Source: Bacteroidia bacterium
Lineage (GTDB): Bacteria; Bacteroidota; Bacteroidia; SpSt-205
Length of the DNA stretch: 64,000 bases
Assembly (NCBI GenBank): GCA_025059535.1
Contig: JANXCX010000019.1
Location: 132,363 to 196,362 of the forward strand
Direction of reading: 5' to 3'
Numbering within the stretch: position 1 is the first letter of the stretch; each line of letters starts with the position of its first letter. Position numbers and translations under genes: made by a program. Under the pieces are notes generated by a model. That model did no database searches and was not told the origin of the DNA. It saw nothing but the letters and a program-made list of their open reading frames with translations. This document shows positions 1 to 9,240 of this stretch, piece by piece.

Positions 1-1260
1 AGCGGTAAAGCGCATTATTGTATCCCGCAGGGGATTCCAGCGAATAGCATCAAAGAGCATCTCGGTCTTATGGTAGGTACTGAAAAAGCCCTGCCGCGTC
101 CGAGGATTGCGCCGATCCCGATTGAGCACAATCTCTTGGGTAGCTACATCGTAATAGAGGTCTGTTACAGGATAATAAATCGTATCGCCAAAGGGCAAAA
201 AAATCTCGGCGGAGACTTGATAGGCTGTAAGTTTTTTAGGATCAAAGGCCAGATTCTGAAGATATACACGCAGGACTTCTTTACCTTTGGCAAATATGCT
301 TAGCTCCGCCAGCGTATCGCCTACAGCCCAGCCATACTTCGTAAGGCCCCGCAACGCAAAGCCCCCCCGATAGATCGTATTCGGAATAAATTCCTTTATC
401 TCTATGCTGCCCTCCGTCATTACGAAAACAGGGGATTGGGCCTTAGTAGGATCAGCATGAATTAGAAAGTCATCGGAGAATTCGCCTTTCACAGGGTGTG
501 GGAGGAAAGTAGGGTAGTAGAGGGTAGCTTGAGAGCAGGTAAGCCGGCGAATATTCATATCTACCTCAAAGGGACCCAGCTCGCAATACAGCTCGGTTGA
601 AGGAATACCCAAGCGACTCCAATCCGCCTTACCCCGCTGGCCTGAAAAGCGCCGATTGGTAAGATTCAATAGCCCATCTACCTCGCGTATAAAGATTTCT
701 ACTCCGCCCGTGGTACAGATAAGGTTAGTATTGCGGAAAGCTAGGGCAGGCACCCGCTTCTCCGCCCCACTTAGACTATCGTAGACTGTATGAAGGAGAA
801 GGCGGGCCTCGGCCTTATCTATGCGCCAGCTAAATACGGTGGTTTTATTTACCACTCCCTGCGGAGCGAATGAGGCCATGATATCCCAAAAGCGCGGGAG
901 ATAGCCTGGATCCTCGGTTGCTAATGTCTCGCTAATACTTACAAACTGGGGTACGGGTATGCGAATGCGCGTCTCGGGGTTTTTGAGGGTCAAAGCCGCT
1001 TCTACAAAGCGCAGAAGCTCTGGATAAGGTTTGAAGCCTTTTTTGTGAAGCTGACTGGCTAAATTAGCGATTGCTTTCTTTTCCGGGACAGATAGCTCGC
1101 CCGTAGTCCAGGCGGTGTAGAAAGCCTGGGCGCGCTGGGTAATCTCAGGACGCTTGAAGCGCTCAAGGGCCTCCTTGAGAGCGGTACCAAATTCCTCCGG
1201 CGTAGGCGGTAGGACTACCCCCTGCGCCCACATTAGACCTACCAGCCAGAGCCAGCGCAT
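1..1260 (-). CDS. Large secreted protein of unknown function (3' end beyond window edge)
   Basis: Minus frame open from ATG at 1260 to base 1 (420 codons, no stop seen); N-term MRWLWLVGLMWAQGVVLPPTPEEF looks like a signal peptide; TAGTTTTG motif 4 nt upstream. Missing from ORF track because truncated. Confidence 0.7.
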   Translation of the reverse strand, partial: MRWLWLVGLMWAQGVVLPPTPEEFGTALKEALERFKRPEITQRAQAFYTAWTTGELSVPEKKAIANLASQLHKKGFKPYPELLRFVEAALTLKNPETRIRIPVPQFVSISETLATEDPGYLPRFWDIMASFAPQGVVNKTTVFSWRIDKAEARLLLHTVYDSLSGAEKRVPALAFRNTNLICTTGGVEIFIREVDGLLNLTNRRFSGQRGKADWSRLGIPSTELYCELGPFEVDMNIRRLTCSQATLYYPTFLPHPVKGEFSDDFLIHADPTKAQSPVFVMTEGSIEIKEFIPNTIYRGGFALRGLTKYGWAVGDTLAELSIFAKGKEVLRVYLQNLAFDPKKLTAYQVSAEIFLPFGDTIYYPVTDLYYDVATQEIVLNRDRRNPRTRQGFFSTYHKTEMLFDAIRWNPLRDTIMRFTA

Positions 1261-1264
1261 TAGC

Positions 1265-1272
1265 CAAAACTA
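1265..1272 (-). promoter_or_regulatory. -7 element TAGTTTTG
   Basis: Exact TAnnTTTG, 4 nt before minus ATG 1260. Confidence 0.6.
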
Positions 1273-2475
1273 CGAAGGAACATACATTCGTTCGTACAGG
1301 GGGTTTAGGTAGCGTCGGGCGATTTCACCGAGGGCCTGAGGGGTAAGGTCCTGGAGGGCTTCCTGCCAGAGGTGCGGCGCCGCCAGCTGACCTTGGTCCA
1401 GCAGGTGTCTGGCTTGCAGACTTATCCAGTAGGCGGGATTTTCGGCGGCAAGTTGCTGGCGGCCCCAGAAGCTCCGCCGCATCTGGGCAAGCTGGGAAGG
1501 AGAAGGCGCCTTATCCTGCCAGCGCTGGAGCTCGGCATGAATTAGGCGACGCGCCGGTGCTTTGGCCTCAGGGGTCAGACCTGCATAAATACCCCACACA
1601 CTGCGCTCAGGATAGCCATGCCAAAAACCATAGACGCTATAACACCAGCCATATTTCTCTCGCAGAAGGAGATTGAGCCGACTACCCATCTGCGGCCCAG
1701 CCAGCTCATGAAGAAGCAGCTGTAGCGCTAGACTTTCGGGTAGCGCATAAGGCGAAGGCCCCACCCCACCCACGACCAGATGCAGCTGCTGAGTGGGGCG
1801 TTTCAGCTCCTCTACGGAAGCCTCCGCCAACCTATCGTCAGGCGGGATTGGCGAAGGGCCGTTTTCGGCTCTGTCCCAGCCCGTCTGCTGGATGGCCTTA
1901 GCCACGCTACGGGCAGGCAAACCGCCACTTAGCACAAGCACCCAGCGCGCCGCTTGAAGCGCCTTATAGTGCCTTCGCAGCTCCTCGGCGCTAATTTGCC
2001 GCACACTTTCCGCATACCCAATAACGGGATGCCGAAGCCCCCCAGCCGCAAATACCTGCTCTTCAAAGTGGTCTAAGAGCGACTCCTCGGGAATGTCCTC
2101 ATACATCGCCTGCTCTTCTAGGATGACGGCCCGCTCCTTTTCCACTTCCTTTTCGGGAAAGGTTGCCTCATACGCCAGCTCGCGGAGGGTAGCCAACGCA
2201 GTAGGAAGGGCCGCAGGTGGCACGCGCAGCTCCACCCCCATTTTATCCTTAGTAGTGAAGGCATTCATCTCACCGCCAAAGCGTTCTATCCGGCGGAAAA
2301 GCGCGCGTCCTGAGCGCCGCTGCGTACCCTTGAATAAAGCATGCTCTAAAAAGTGGAGCAGGCCTTCTCGCTGAGGTGGGTCATGGCGGCTGCCTTTATT
2401 CCATAACAGCAGAAGAAGAATAGAGGTGGCACCAGGTCGCCAGTGATACCACACGCCCGAGGCGAGCGCTTCCAT
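1270..2475 (-). CDS. M16 family zinc metallopeptidase (insulinase/processing peptidase-like)
   Basis: HxxEH motif in LLHFLEHALFKGTQRR with downstream ILEEQAMYEDIPEE; ATG at 2475 preferred over TTG at 2484, which lies in the -7 motif. Confidence 0.88.
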   Translation of the reverse strand: MEALASGVWYHWRPGATSILLLLLWNKGSRHDPPQREGLLHFLEHALFKGTQRRSGRALFRRIERFGGEMNAFTTKDKMGVELRVPPAALPTALATLRELAYEATFPEKEVEKERAVILEEQAMYEDIPEESLLDHFEEQVFAAGGLRHPVIGYAESVRQISAEELRRHYKALQAARWVLVLSGGLPARSVAKAIQQTGWDRAENGPSPIPPDDRLAEASVEELKRPTQQLHLVVGGVGPSPYALPESLALQLLLHELAGPQMGSRLNLLLREKYGWCYSVYGFWHGYPERSVWGIYAGLTPEAKAPARRLIHAELQRWQDKAPSPSQLAQMRRSFWGRQQLAAENPAYWISLQARHLLDQGQLAAPHLWQEALQDLTPQALGEIARRYLNPLYERMYVPS

Positions 2476-2481
2476 AGGAGG

Positions 2482-2489
2482 CAAATCTA
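2482..2489 (-). promoter_or_regulatory. -7 element TAGATTTG of M16 gene
   Basis: Exact TAnnTTTG, 6 nt before ATG 2475. Confidence 0.6.
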
Positions 2490-2495
2490 CTTTTG
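2488..2495 (+). promoter_or_regulatory. -7 element TACTTTTG of trmB
   Basis: Exact TAnnTTTG, 7 nt before ATG 2503; shares TA with opposite-strand motif. Confidence 0.6.
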
Positions 2496-2502
2496 TGTAA
2501 GC

Positions 2503-3150
2503 ATGCTAGGAAAGCAGGAGAAACGACGACGCTATGCCACTAGCCCTTATGCCCTCTATGGCGAAAAGGTGCCTTCGGCGGGAGAGTGGCGGCATCGTTT
2601 AGGCTTTCCTCCCCAGAACCCCCTTCTACTAGAGGTAGGGTGCGGGAAGGGGGAATTTGCGGTATTTTTAGCCGAACGGTACCCAGCAGCGCTTGTAATT
2701 GGGCTAGATCGGCGGGCAGACCGGCTGGCCGCTGGGTGCCGCCTCGCCCAGCAGAAGAACCTCGCCAACGTGTATTTCTGGCACGGCGATGCCCTTACCT
2801 TAGCCAGCGCTTTTAACCCAGGGGAGGTAGAGGCCATTTGGCTCAATTACCCAGACCCTTACCCTAAGGCCCGTCAGGCCAAACATCGCCTTACCCATCC
2901 GCGCTTCCTCTGGCAGTATGCCTATATCCTACAGCCTGAGGGTAAGCTCCACTTGCGCACCGATTCGGAAGCGCTTTTCCTATTTACGCTAGAGCAGCTT
3001 GAGGCGCAGGGATGGTCAATTCTCTATGCCAACCCAGCCCTTCCGCCTGACTCTGGCCCGCCTGAAGCCTACTTTCCTACCACTTTTGCCCTGCGCACTG
3101 GGGCCCCTATCCGCTACTTAGAGGCTGCAGCTCCTTTAAGAGCTCGCTAA
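2503..3150 (+). CDS. trmB: tRNA (guanine-N7-)-methyltransferase
   Basis: LLEVGCGKGEFAVFLAERYP, GLDRRADRL, IWLNYPDPYPKARQAKHRLTHPRFL typical of TrmB. Confidence 0.92.
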   Translation: MLGKQEKRRRYATSPYALYGEKVPSAGEWRHRLGFPPQNPLLLEVGCGKGEFAVFLAERYPAALVIGLDRRADRLAAGCRLAQQKNLANVYFWHGDALTLASAFNPGEVEAIWLNYPDPYPKARQAKHRLTHPRFLWQYAYILQPEGKLHLRTDSEALFLFTLEQLEAQGWSILYANPALPPDSGPPEAYFPTTFALRTGAPIRYLEAAAPLRAR

Positions 3151-3221
3151 GGAACAGCCCTACGCCGGTCTGTCTTTTGAAGCAGAAAGGCCCAGAGCCG
3201 GGTAGCTTGGCCTAAAGGGCG

Positions 3222-3229
3222 TATATTTG
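3222..3229 (+). promoter_or_regulatory. -7 element TATATTTG of tRNA-Cys
   Basis: Exact TAnnTTTG 7 nt before tRNA 5' end; TTG at 3207-3209. Confidence 0.6.
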
Positions 3230-3236
3230 CAAAAGC

Positions 3237-3307
3237 GGCGACGTGGCCGAGCGGTTAGGCACGGGTCTGCAAAACCCTCTACGGGAGTTCGAATCTCCCC
3301 GTCGCCT
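3237..3307 (+). tRNA. tRNA-Cys (GCA)
   Basis: Acceptor GGCGACG/CGTCGCC, anticodon loop CTGCAAA, TPsiC GTTCGAATC; CCA not encoded. Confidence 0.95.
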
Positions 3308-3312
3308 CACCG

Positions 3313-4158
3313 GTGTGGTACGTAGCGGGGTCGGTTCTTACAAATGTACTTCTTCTTCTGTGGCTGCGCCTTCTGCGCCTACCGCTTCTTAGTCTCATCA
3401 CGCTCAACTATGTGGTATGCGTAGGGCTGGCAACCGTACTCGCTCCCCCTACTTCTACTCAGTTGGCTGTCTTTCCTCCAAAGGGATGGCTCTTAGTGGG
3501 TATTTTGGGCCTCCTCTTTATTAGTGTATTCCTTTTCACAGGGCAGGCGACCCAGCGCTTAGGCGTAGGGCTTACGGGGATGTTAGCAAAGCTCTCGGTA
3601 GTGATTCCCATAGGCTTTACGGCGATGGTAGTAGGGGAAAGGCTTACGGCGCCGCAAAAGGTAGGGCTACTTTTGGGCGTAGGGGCTATCCTAGCGCTTC
3701 ATGCGCCTTATCTCCAAGGCGGCCGCTGGCGTGCGCTGCTTGAGGCCCTCCCTATAGGTTTTTTGGTCTGGCTGGGCAATGGGGTCATTGATAGCCTTTT
3801 CAAGCTCAGCCAGCCCTACTGGCAGGGACTTTCCACCCTCCACGTGCCGCTTCTCATCATGGTAGTAGCGGGAGTAGTGGGGCTCCTGATTCATTCCTTT
3901 CAAAAGCGGCTGGGGCTCCTCTTTCAGCCTCGCCTCTGGGCTGGCGCGCTCCTCCTTGGCGGGACTAACCTGCTCTCTATCGTCTTCTACCTGCAGGGGC
4001 TCAAGGCTCTACCCGCCGCCACGTTTTTTCTTTGGAACAACCTCGGGATTGTCTTACTTTCCGGCCTGGTGGGTATTTTAGCTTTTCGGGAGCGCCTTAC
4101 CCCCGCCGTAGGCCTTGGCTACGCCTTAGGTGTAGCGGCACTCGTGCTGGTGCGCTAA
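3313..4158 (+). CDS. EamA/DMT-like multi-TM transporter
   Basis: About 10 hydrophobic segments with EamA-like half-repeat (MVVGERLTAPQKVGLLLGVGAI ... LAFRERLTPAVGLGYALGVAALVLV); GTG start 5 nt after tRNA-Cys. Confidence 0.75.
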   Translation: MWYVAGSVLTNVLLLLWLRLLRLPLLSLITLNYVVCVGLATVLAPPTSTQLAVFPPKGWLLVGILGLLFISVFLFTGQATQRLGVGLTGMLAKLSVVIPIGFTAMVVGERLTAPQKVGLLLGVGAILALHAPYLQGGRWRALLEALPIGFLVWLGNGVIDSLFKLSQPYWQGLSTLHVPLLIMVVAGVVGLLIHSFQKRLGLLFQPRLWAGALLLGGTNLLSIVFYLQGLKALPAATFFLWNNLGIVLLSGLVGILAFRERLTPAVGLGYALGVAALVLVR

Positions 4159-4161
4159 GGC

Positions 4162-6471
4162 TTATTCGCTAACTAAAACTTTCTGAGCGCAGCGGCCTTC
4201 ACTATCCCGAACTACATACACCCCAGGCGGCAGAGCATGGAGGCGAACGCCTTCTGAACCTACCTGACAGGCGGATACCTGGCGGCCTGCAGCCTCCCAA
4301 ATTTCCAATAGGAGAGGTGCCTCACTTTCTAGCAGAAGGCCCCCCCGTACAGCCTGGGCCCGCCAGCTTACGGGTGGTACTCCTACTGGCAAAGCCATAG
4401 ACTGTGTACTGAATTTCATCAGGAAGGCCTCCTTAGTGGCACCTTGGCCATAATGATTAGGTTGGTGGGTGCCGCCCGTACCAATCTGCGTGCGGGAGGA
4501 GGTAGTGCCGCCTACATAGATTTCATTCAGGCGGGAGACGGCGCAGGCAAATACCTCATCATCCAATTCCCCCCCTACATAAGTGGCGCGCAGCACCTGA
4601 CCCTGAGGGGAAAGAAGGGCTAAAAAGCCGTCGTAATTACCATCCGTAAAATTCGGCTGATGGCTTAAGGGCGTAGCTATGCGGCTTCGGGATTCGGTAT
4701 AGCCCGCTATCACCACATTTCCCGCCGTATCTATAGCGGCCGCATAAATATCATCTACCCCAGAACCGCCGAAGTAAGTGCCCCACTCCCTTTGGCCCTG
4801 GCTATTTAGGCGGGCTACAAACCCATCCCCTGATCCTCCACCATAGGTACTTTGATGCGTGCCTGACGTAGCTATGTTGTCTTCGGAAGGCGTTCTACCT
4901 ATTAGATAAATCTCCCCATTTTTCCCTATTAGGCATCGCTCGGCTATATCCGCGAAGGGGGCACTTCCGCCGTAGTACGTGCCCCACTGCCGCTGGCCAT
5001 TAGAGCTAAATTTGGCCAAAAAGGCGTCCCCTGAACCCGCATTAGCCAGCGTGGGTTTATGCGTGCCTGCCGTGGCGATGTTATTAGAAGAGTTAGTACT
5101 ACCACAGAGGTAGAGATTGCCTTGCGCATCTACCGTACAATGCAATCCTTCCTCGCTTCCACTCCCGCCATAATAGGTAGCCCAGAGGCGTGCCCCTGTG
5201 GAGGAGAATTTAGCTAAGAAGGCATCATTCACCCCGCCTCCAAATCCACCTTGATGAGCCCCTGATGAGGCAATACCGCTAGAAGAGGAAGTTGAGCCGC
5301 TTACATAGAGATTTCCCGCTTGATCCACGGCGCAACTGTAGGCTCCGTCAAAACTAGAGCCGCCAAAGTAGGTACCCCATTCGCGCGTACCTGAGGCGGA
5401 GAACTTGGCTAAGAAAGCATCTCCATAGGTGGGGGAATTGGGGGGGCCTCCATAGTTTGGCTGATGGGTGCCAGAGGTTGCTATGCCGTTTGAGGAGCTT
5501 GTACCCCCAGCTACATATAGATTCCCCTGCACGTCCAGGGCACACCCAAGGGCGGCATCGGCTTCACTTCCACCGTAATAGGTAGCCCATATGCGACCGC
5601 CTGAAGGGCTGAACTTTACAATTAGCACATCCTCGTCGCCGGCTAGGGTAGTCTGATGCACCCCGGAGGTGGCTACATTTTGGGCCGAAGTGGTAGAGCC
5701 CGTAGCGTAGATATTACCTTGGGCATCCACGGTCAGGCATTGAAATACCTCTAAGCCTTCCCCGCCATAGTAAGTGCCCCAGGCGCGTGCGGCTGGGTCT
5801 ATGAAGAGTGCTTCACAGAGGAGTCGGCCCTCCAAGTAAAGGCCCACCTCTTGCGGGCCAAGAAGCTGCCACCGGGCTTCTAAGGGTCGGCCTTCGGCCC
5901 AGGCGCGCGGGGGCGACTGGCGAAGAAGGCCTACAGGGGTAATAAAGATTAGCTCGCCCCCCTCCAAAGCCACTTCCGCCCCACGCACACGGAAGCGGAT
6001 AAGCCGCTCATCCGCTCCGGGCGCTACCTCCAGCTCATAATTGGGTCCTTCCCTTGTCGCTTCAAATCGTAGCGTTATACCCGGCCAGAGTCCCGCATAG
6101 CGCACCCGTCTGTAACTGCGCACAAAAAGCACCGGCTCACACCCCTCTGGGACATTGTAAAAGTTTTCATAGCCCGGCAGAAGCGCCTCACCAACCACCT
6201 CAGAGGGTTGGGCTTCCACGAAATCCACCTCTATACGATAAAGCCCCCGCTGAGTCCCTTCCTTATACGCTAGCTGATACAAAAGCCCCGTGCGGCTGAG
6301 GTGGTAAATGAGCCCTGGCGCACTTCCGCTGAAAAGCACATCGCTTCGGGGGGACCCATGCTGGTCATAGACTTGACCTTTATTTTCCCTAAAACCGATG
6401 GGGGAGTCTAGAAGGGACTGAGCCCCTAGAAAGCCAGCCAACAGGCCAGCTATAAAGTAACTTTTCGGCAT
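4162..6471 (-). CDS. SBBP-repeat beta-propeller secreted protein with probable T9SS C-terminal domain
   Basis: About 7 repeats of W(A/G)TYYGGS...D..GN.Y..GST.S..NIATSGTHQ...DAFLAKFS..G; C-term LLEIWEAAGRQV...LPPGVYVVRD...KVLVSE. Confidence 0.85.
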   Translation of the reverse strand: MPKSYFIAGLLAGFLGAQSLLDSPIGFRENKGQVYDQHGSPRSDVLFSGSAPGLIYHLSRTGLLYQLAYKEGTQRGLYRIEVDFVEAQPSEVVGEALLPGYENFYNVPEGCEPVLFVRSYRRVRYAGLWPGITLRFEATREGPNYELEVAPGADERLIRFRVRGAEVALEGGELIFITPVGLLRQSPPRAWAEGRPLEARWQLLGPQEVGLYLEGRLLCEALFIDPAARAWGTYYGGEGLEVFQCLTVDAQGNIYATGSTTSAQNVATSGVHQTTLAGDEDVLIVKFSPSGGRIWATYYGGSEADAALGCALDVQGNLYVAGGTSSSNGIATSGTHQPNYGGPPNSPTYGDAFLAKFSASGTREWGTYFGGSSFDGAYSCAVDQAGNLYVSGSTSSSSGIASSGAHQGGFGGGVNDAFLAKFSSTGARLWATYYGGSGSEEGLHCTVDAQGNLYLCGSTNSSNNIATAGTHKPTLANAGSGDAFLAKFSSNGQRQWGTYYGGSAPFADIAERCLIGKNGEIYLIGRTPSEDNIATSGTHQSTYGGGSGDGFVARLNSQGQREWGTYFGGSGVDDIYAAAIDTAGNVVIAGYTESRSRIATPLSHQPNFTDGNYDGFLALLSPQGQVLRATYVGGELDDEVFACAVSRLNEIYVGGTTSSRTQIGTGGTHQPNHYGQGATKEAFLMKFSTQSMALPVGVPPVSWRAQAVRGGLLLESEAPLLLEIWEAAGRQVSACQVGSEGVRLHALPPGVYVVRDSEGRCAQKVLVSE

Positions 6472-6501
6472 GCGATAAAGGTACAAATCTGCCCCACGAG
6501 A

Positions 6502-7314
6502 CTATTCGTAACTTTCGGCTAGGGAAGGAAAGTTTCGGTTCTTGACATCCTGAATATAACGGTGGCAGGCCTCCCGGACGACGCCAGCGAGTTGGGCATA
6601 GCGCCGGAGAAAGCGAGGCGAAAAAGCTTCGGTAAGCCCGAGCATGTCATACAGCACAAGGACCTGGCCGTCGCAGTAAGGCCCCGCTCCTATTCCAATA
6701 GTAGGGATAGGGAGGCTTTGGGTTACTTCTTGAGCTAGTTTAGCGGGGATTTTCTCTAATACAAGCGCAAAGATGCCAGCTTTGGCCAGGAGCTGGGCTT
6801 CGTGTCGGAGGCGTTCGGCTTCGCCGGCGTCTTTGGCTCGGACGCGATAACCGCCGTACTGGTAGATGGACTGGGGCATCAGCCCCAAGTGGCCCATGAC
6901 AGGAATGCCCGCTGAAAGGATGCGGCGCACCGAGTCTAATACCGCTTCCCCCCCTTCTAACTTTACGGCATGGGCCCCGCTCTCTTTCATGATTCGTACG
7001 GCGGCTTTGAGGGCGGCTTTAGAGTCGCCCTGATAGGTGCCAAAGGGCATATCCACTACTACCATCGCCCGCTTAGCCGCCCGCACCACTGCCGAGGCAT
7101 GGTAAATCATCTGCTCTAACGTAATAGGCAAGGTCGTCTCATGTCCCGCTATTACATTGGAAGCTGAGTCGCCTACCAGAAGCACCTCTATCCCGGCTGC
7201 ATCTAAAAGTCGTGCAAACGTATAGTCATAGGCCGTGAGCATAGTTATAGGCTCGCCGCGCGCCTTCATCTCCTGCAGCGTGCGCGTAGTGATGCGTTTA
7301 TCTTTGTTTTCCAT
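6502..7314 (-). CDS. panB: 3-methyl-2-oxobutanoate hydroxymethyltransferase
   Basis: [51 protein letters not shown]. Confidence 0.95.
   Translation of the reverse strand: MENKDKRITTRTLQEMKARGEPITMLTAYDYTFARLLDAAGIEVLLVGDSASNVIAGHETTLPITLEQMIYHASAVVRAAKRAMVVVDMPFGTYQGDSKAALKAAVRIMKESGAHAVKLEGGEAVLDSVRRILSAGIPVMGHLGLMPQSIYQYGGYRVRAKDAGEAERLRHEAQLLAKAGIFALVLEKIPAKLAQEVTQSLPIPTIGIGAGPYCDGQVLVLYDMLGLTEAFSPRFLRRYAQLAGVVREACHRYIQDVKNRNFPSLAESYE
7299..7306 (+). promoter_or_regulatory. -7 element TATCTTTG of ubiE
   Basis: Exact TAnnTTTG inside panB 5' coding end, 17 nt before ubiE ATG. Confidence 0.5.
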
Positions 7315-7323
7315 CGGTCAAAT

Positions 7324-8022
7324 ATGCAGAATCCGAGTGTATCGGGCCTCTTTCAAGCGATTGCAGCCCGCTATGACCGTATGAATCGCCTCATAAGCCT
7401 CGGGCAGGACCTGCGCTGGCGCCGACAGGCTGCGGCTTATCTCCGTGCCTTACAGCCCAAGCGCCTTTTAGACTTAGCCGCTGGTACAGGCGACTTTGCC
7501 CTGGCCGCCTCCCAAACCCTACCTTCTTTAGCCGAAGTCTACCTCGTAGACATTACGCCTGCCATGCTAGCCTATGCCCCCGCTAAGAAGCCTAACCGCC
7601 CCTCGCTTACTTGGCATATAGTAGAAGCCGATGCCCACCAGCTGCCCTTTGCTGAGAGATTTTTTGATGCCATCACCGTAGGCTTTGGCGTGCGAAATTT
7701 TTCGGATAGGCTCAGGGCCCTGCAAGAAATGCATCGCGTCCTACGCCAGGGAGGAAAAGCGGTTATTTTAGAAACGGGCGTGCCGCGCAACCCCCTCTGG
7801 CGCGCCCTATTTCAAGTCTATTTTCGCTTTTGGGTGCCCCTTTTAGGCGCGCTTATAGCCGGCCATAAAGCGGCTTACACCTACCTACCCGAGTCAACGG
7901 AGCGCTTTCCTCACCGAGAAGGTTTTCTATACCTTTGTCAAAAGGCGGGCTTCGCCCGCAGCAGCTTTCACGAGTTTATGGGCGGTGTAGCTATACTCTA
8001 CATACTGGAAAAAGATGACTAA
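7324..8022 (+). CDS. ubiE: Demethylmenaquinone methyltransferase UbiE/MenG
   Basis: YDRMNRLISLGQDLRWRR, LLDLAAGTGDFAL, ITVGFGVRNFSDR, EMHRVLRQGGKAVILE. Confidence 0.95.
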   Translation: MQNPSVSGLFQAIAARYDRMNRLISLGQDLRWRRQAAAYLRALQPKRLLDLAAGTGDFALAASQTLPSLAEVYLVDITPAMLAYAPAKKPNRPSLTWHIVEADAHQLPFAERFFDAITVGFGVRNFSDRLRALQEMHRVLRQGGKAVILETGVPRNPLWRALFQVYFRFWVPLLGALIAGHKAAYTYLPESTERFPHREGFLYLCQKAGFARSSFHEFMGGVAILYILEKDD

Positions 8023-8689
8023 ATCCCCGCCCCCCCTCACGGCTATGGTATGGGGCCTGGCATGGGCTCAATATAACCTTTACTACGACCTGCGCACCTT
8101 CAACTTAGGCCTCAACATAGGCTTCAATTACAATCAGGTCAAAATCCATTATACAAGCCTCCAATACAATCCCCCTTCCCCTAATGCCCCCGCTTTCGTA
8201 CGCATAGAGGGCATACCGGGCCTAAACTTGGGCCTAATCATAAATAAAAAACTCCATCGGTATTTTGACCTACGCAGCGTCGTAAGCGTCTCGCTCCAGC
8301 AGCGGAATATCTACTTTGAGCTAGCCGACACGGTCGTCAAACGCCGCTTGGAAGCGGCTTACCTCTACTTACCCCTTCTCCTCAAATATAAGTCCCAGTT
8401 CTACAAGGGCTACCGCGTGTATATCTTAGGAGGCGTGCAGCTGGGCCTTAACTTAGCCAGCGACAAGCGCGTCCGAGATAACCCCGAACTCATTCGCATG
8501 GAGCGTACAGACTTTCAGTGGATTGCTGGTGTAGGGATGGACTTCTACCTACCTAATGTCAAATTCTCGCCCGAACTCAGCTATTCGCTGGGCTTTCGGA
8601 ACGTGTACGATCCTACCGGCACGCGCTATGGGTATGTGATTCGCTCGCTCCATATGCAGACCATTTCGCTAAATTTCCAATTTGAATAA
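8015..8689 (+). CDS. porT: PorT-family outer-membrane beta-barrel protein (T9SS-associated)
   Basis: Beta-barrel pattern, LNLGLIINKKLHRYFDLRSVVSVSLQQR; overlaps ubiE by 8 nt, a neighbourhood I recall for porT in Bacteroidota. Confidence 0.6.
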   Translation: MTKSPPPLTAMVWGLAWAQYNLYYDLRTFNLGLNIGFNYNQVKIHYTSLQYNPPSPNAPAFVRIEGIPGLNLGLIINKKLHRYFDLRSVVSVSLQQRNIYFELADTVVKRRLEAAYLYLPLLLKYKSQFYKGYRVYILGGVQLGLNLASDKRVRDNPELIRMERTDFQWIAGVGMDFYLPNVKFSPELSYSLGFRNVYDPTGTRYGYVIRSLHMQTISLNFQFE

Positions 8690-8701
8690 GTATTTTCGGC
8701 G

Positions 8702-9226
8702 ATGGCTATCATCCGAGCGATACAGGGTAAGACACCCCAAATAGGTCCAGAGACCTTTTTGGCCGAGACGGCCGTTATTATTGGTGATGTTGTGCTGGGA
8801 AGCCAGTGTAGCGTATGGTACCACGCTGTGGTGCGCGGGGATGTGCATTACATTCGGGTCGGCGATCGTACGAATATCCAGGATGGCGCTATTCTTCACT
8901 GCACCTATCAGAAGGCCCCTTTGGAAATTGGCTCAGAGGTAACAATTGGGCATCGGGCAGTTGTGCATGGCTGTCGGATCGGTAATCGCGTGCTGATAGG
9001 TATGGGGGCTATAATTTTGGACCAGGCGGAGATACCCGATGAGGTGTTTATTGCGGCTGGGGCCTTGATACCCCCGGGGGCGCGCTTAGAATCAGGCTAC
9101 CTTTATGCGGGCATTCCGGCGCGCGCCGTACGCCCCCTTACCCCAGAAGAACGGGCCGATTTGAGGGGCTATGCCCACCGCTACATCTATTACAAGTCCT
9201 GGTACGAAGCGGCTTCCGTTACTTAG
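8702..9226 (+). CDS. Gamma-class carbonic anhydrase-like hexapeptide-repeat protein
   Basis: [33 protein letters not shown]...[26 protein letters not shown]. Confidence 0.9.
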   Translation: MAIIRAIQGKTPQIGPETFLAETAVIIGDVVLGSQCSVWYHAVVRGDVHYIRVGDRTNIQDGAILHCTYQKAPLEIGSEVTIGHRAVVHGCRIGNRVLIGMGAIILDQAEIPDEVFIAAGALIPPGARLESGYLYAGIPARAVRPLTPEERADLRGYAHRYIYYKSWYEAASVT

Positions 9227-9228
9227 CT

Positions 9229-9236
9229 TATCTTTG
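9229..9236 (+). promoter_or_regulatory. -7 element TATCTTTG
   Basis: Exact TAnnTTTG, 4 nt before ATG 9241. Confidence 0.65.
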
Positions 9237-9240
9237 GTCA

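Noticed and set aside
70-303. 77-aa plus-strand ORF at the window start
   Set aside because: Antisense to the long, signal-peptide-bearing minus-strand frame 1-1260; no independent support.
2093-2374. 93-aa plus-strand ORF opposite the M16 peptidase gene
   Set aside because: Antisense to the conserved HxxEH region; Ser/Arg-rich shadow translation.
3130-3165. AGCTCCTTTAAGAGCT inverted repeat at trmB 3' end
   Set aside because: Short stem without a T-run; not convincing as a terminator.
4400-5800. Apparent DNA repeat array
   Set aside because: Explained by repeated SBBP protein blades; no regular direct repeats and spacers, so not CRISPR.
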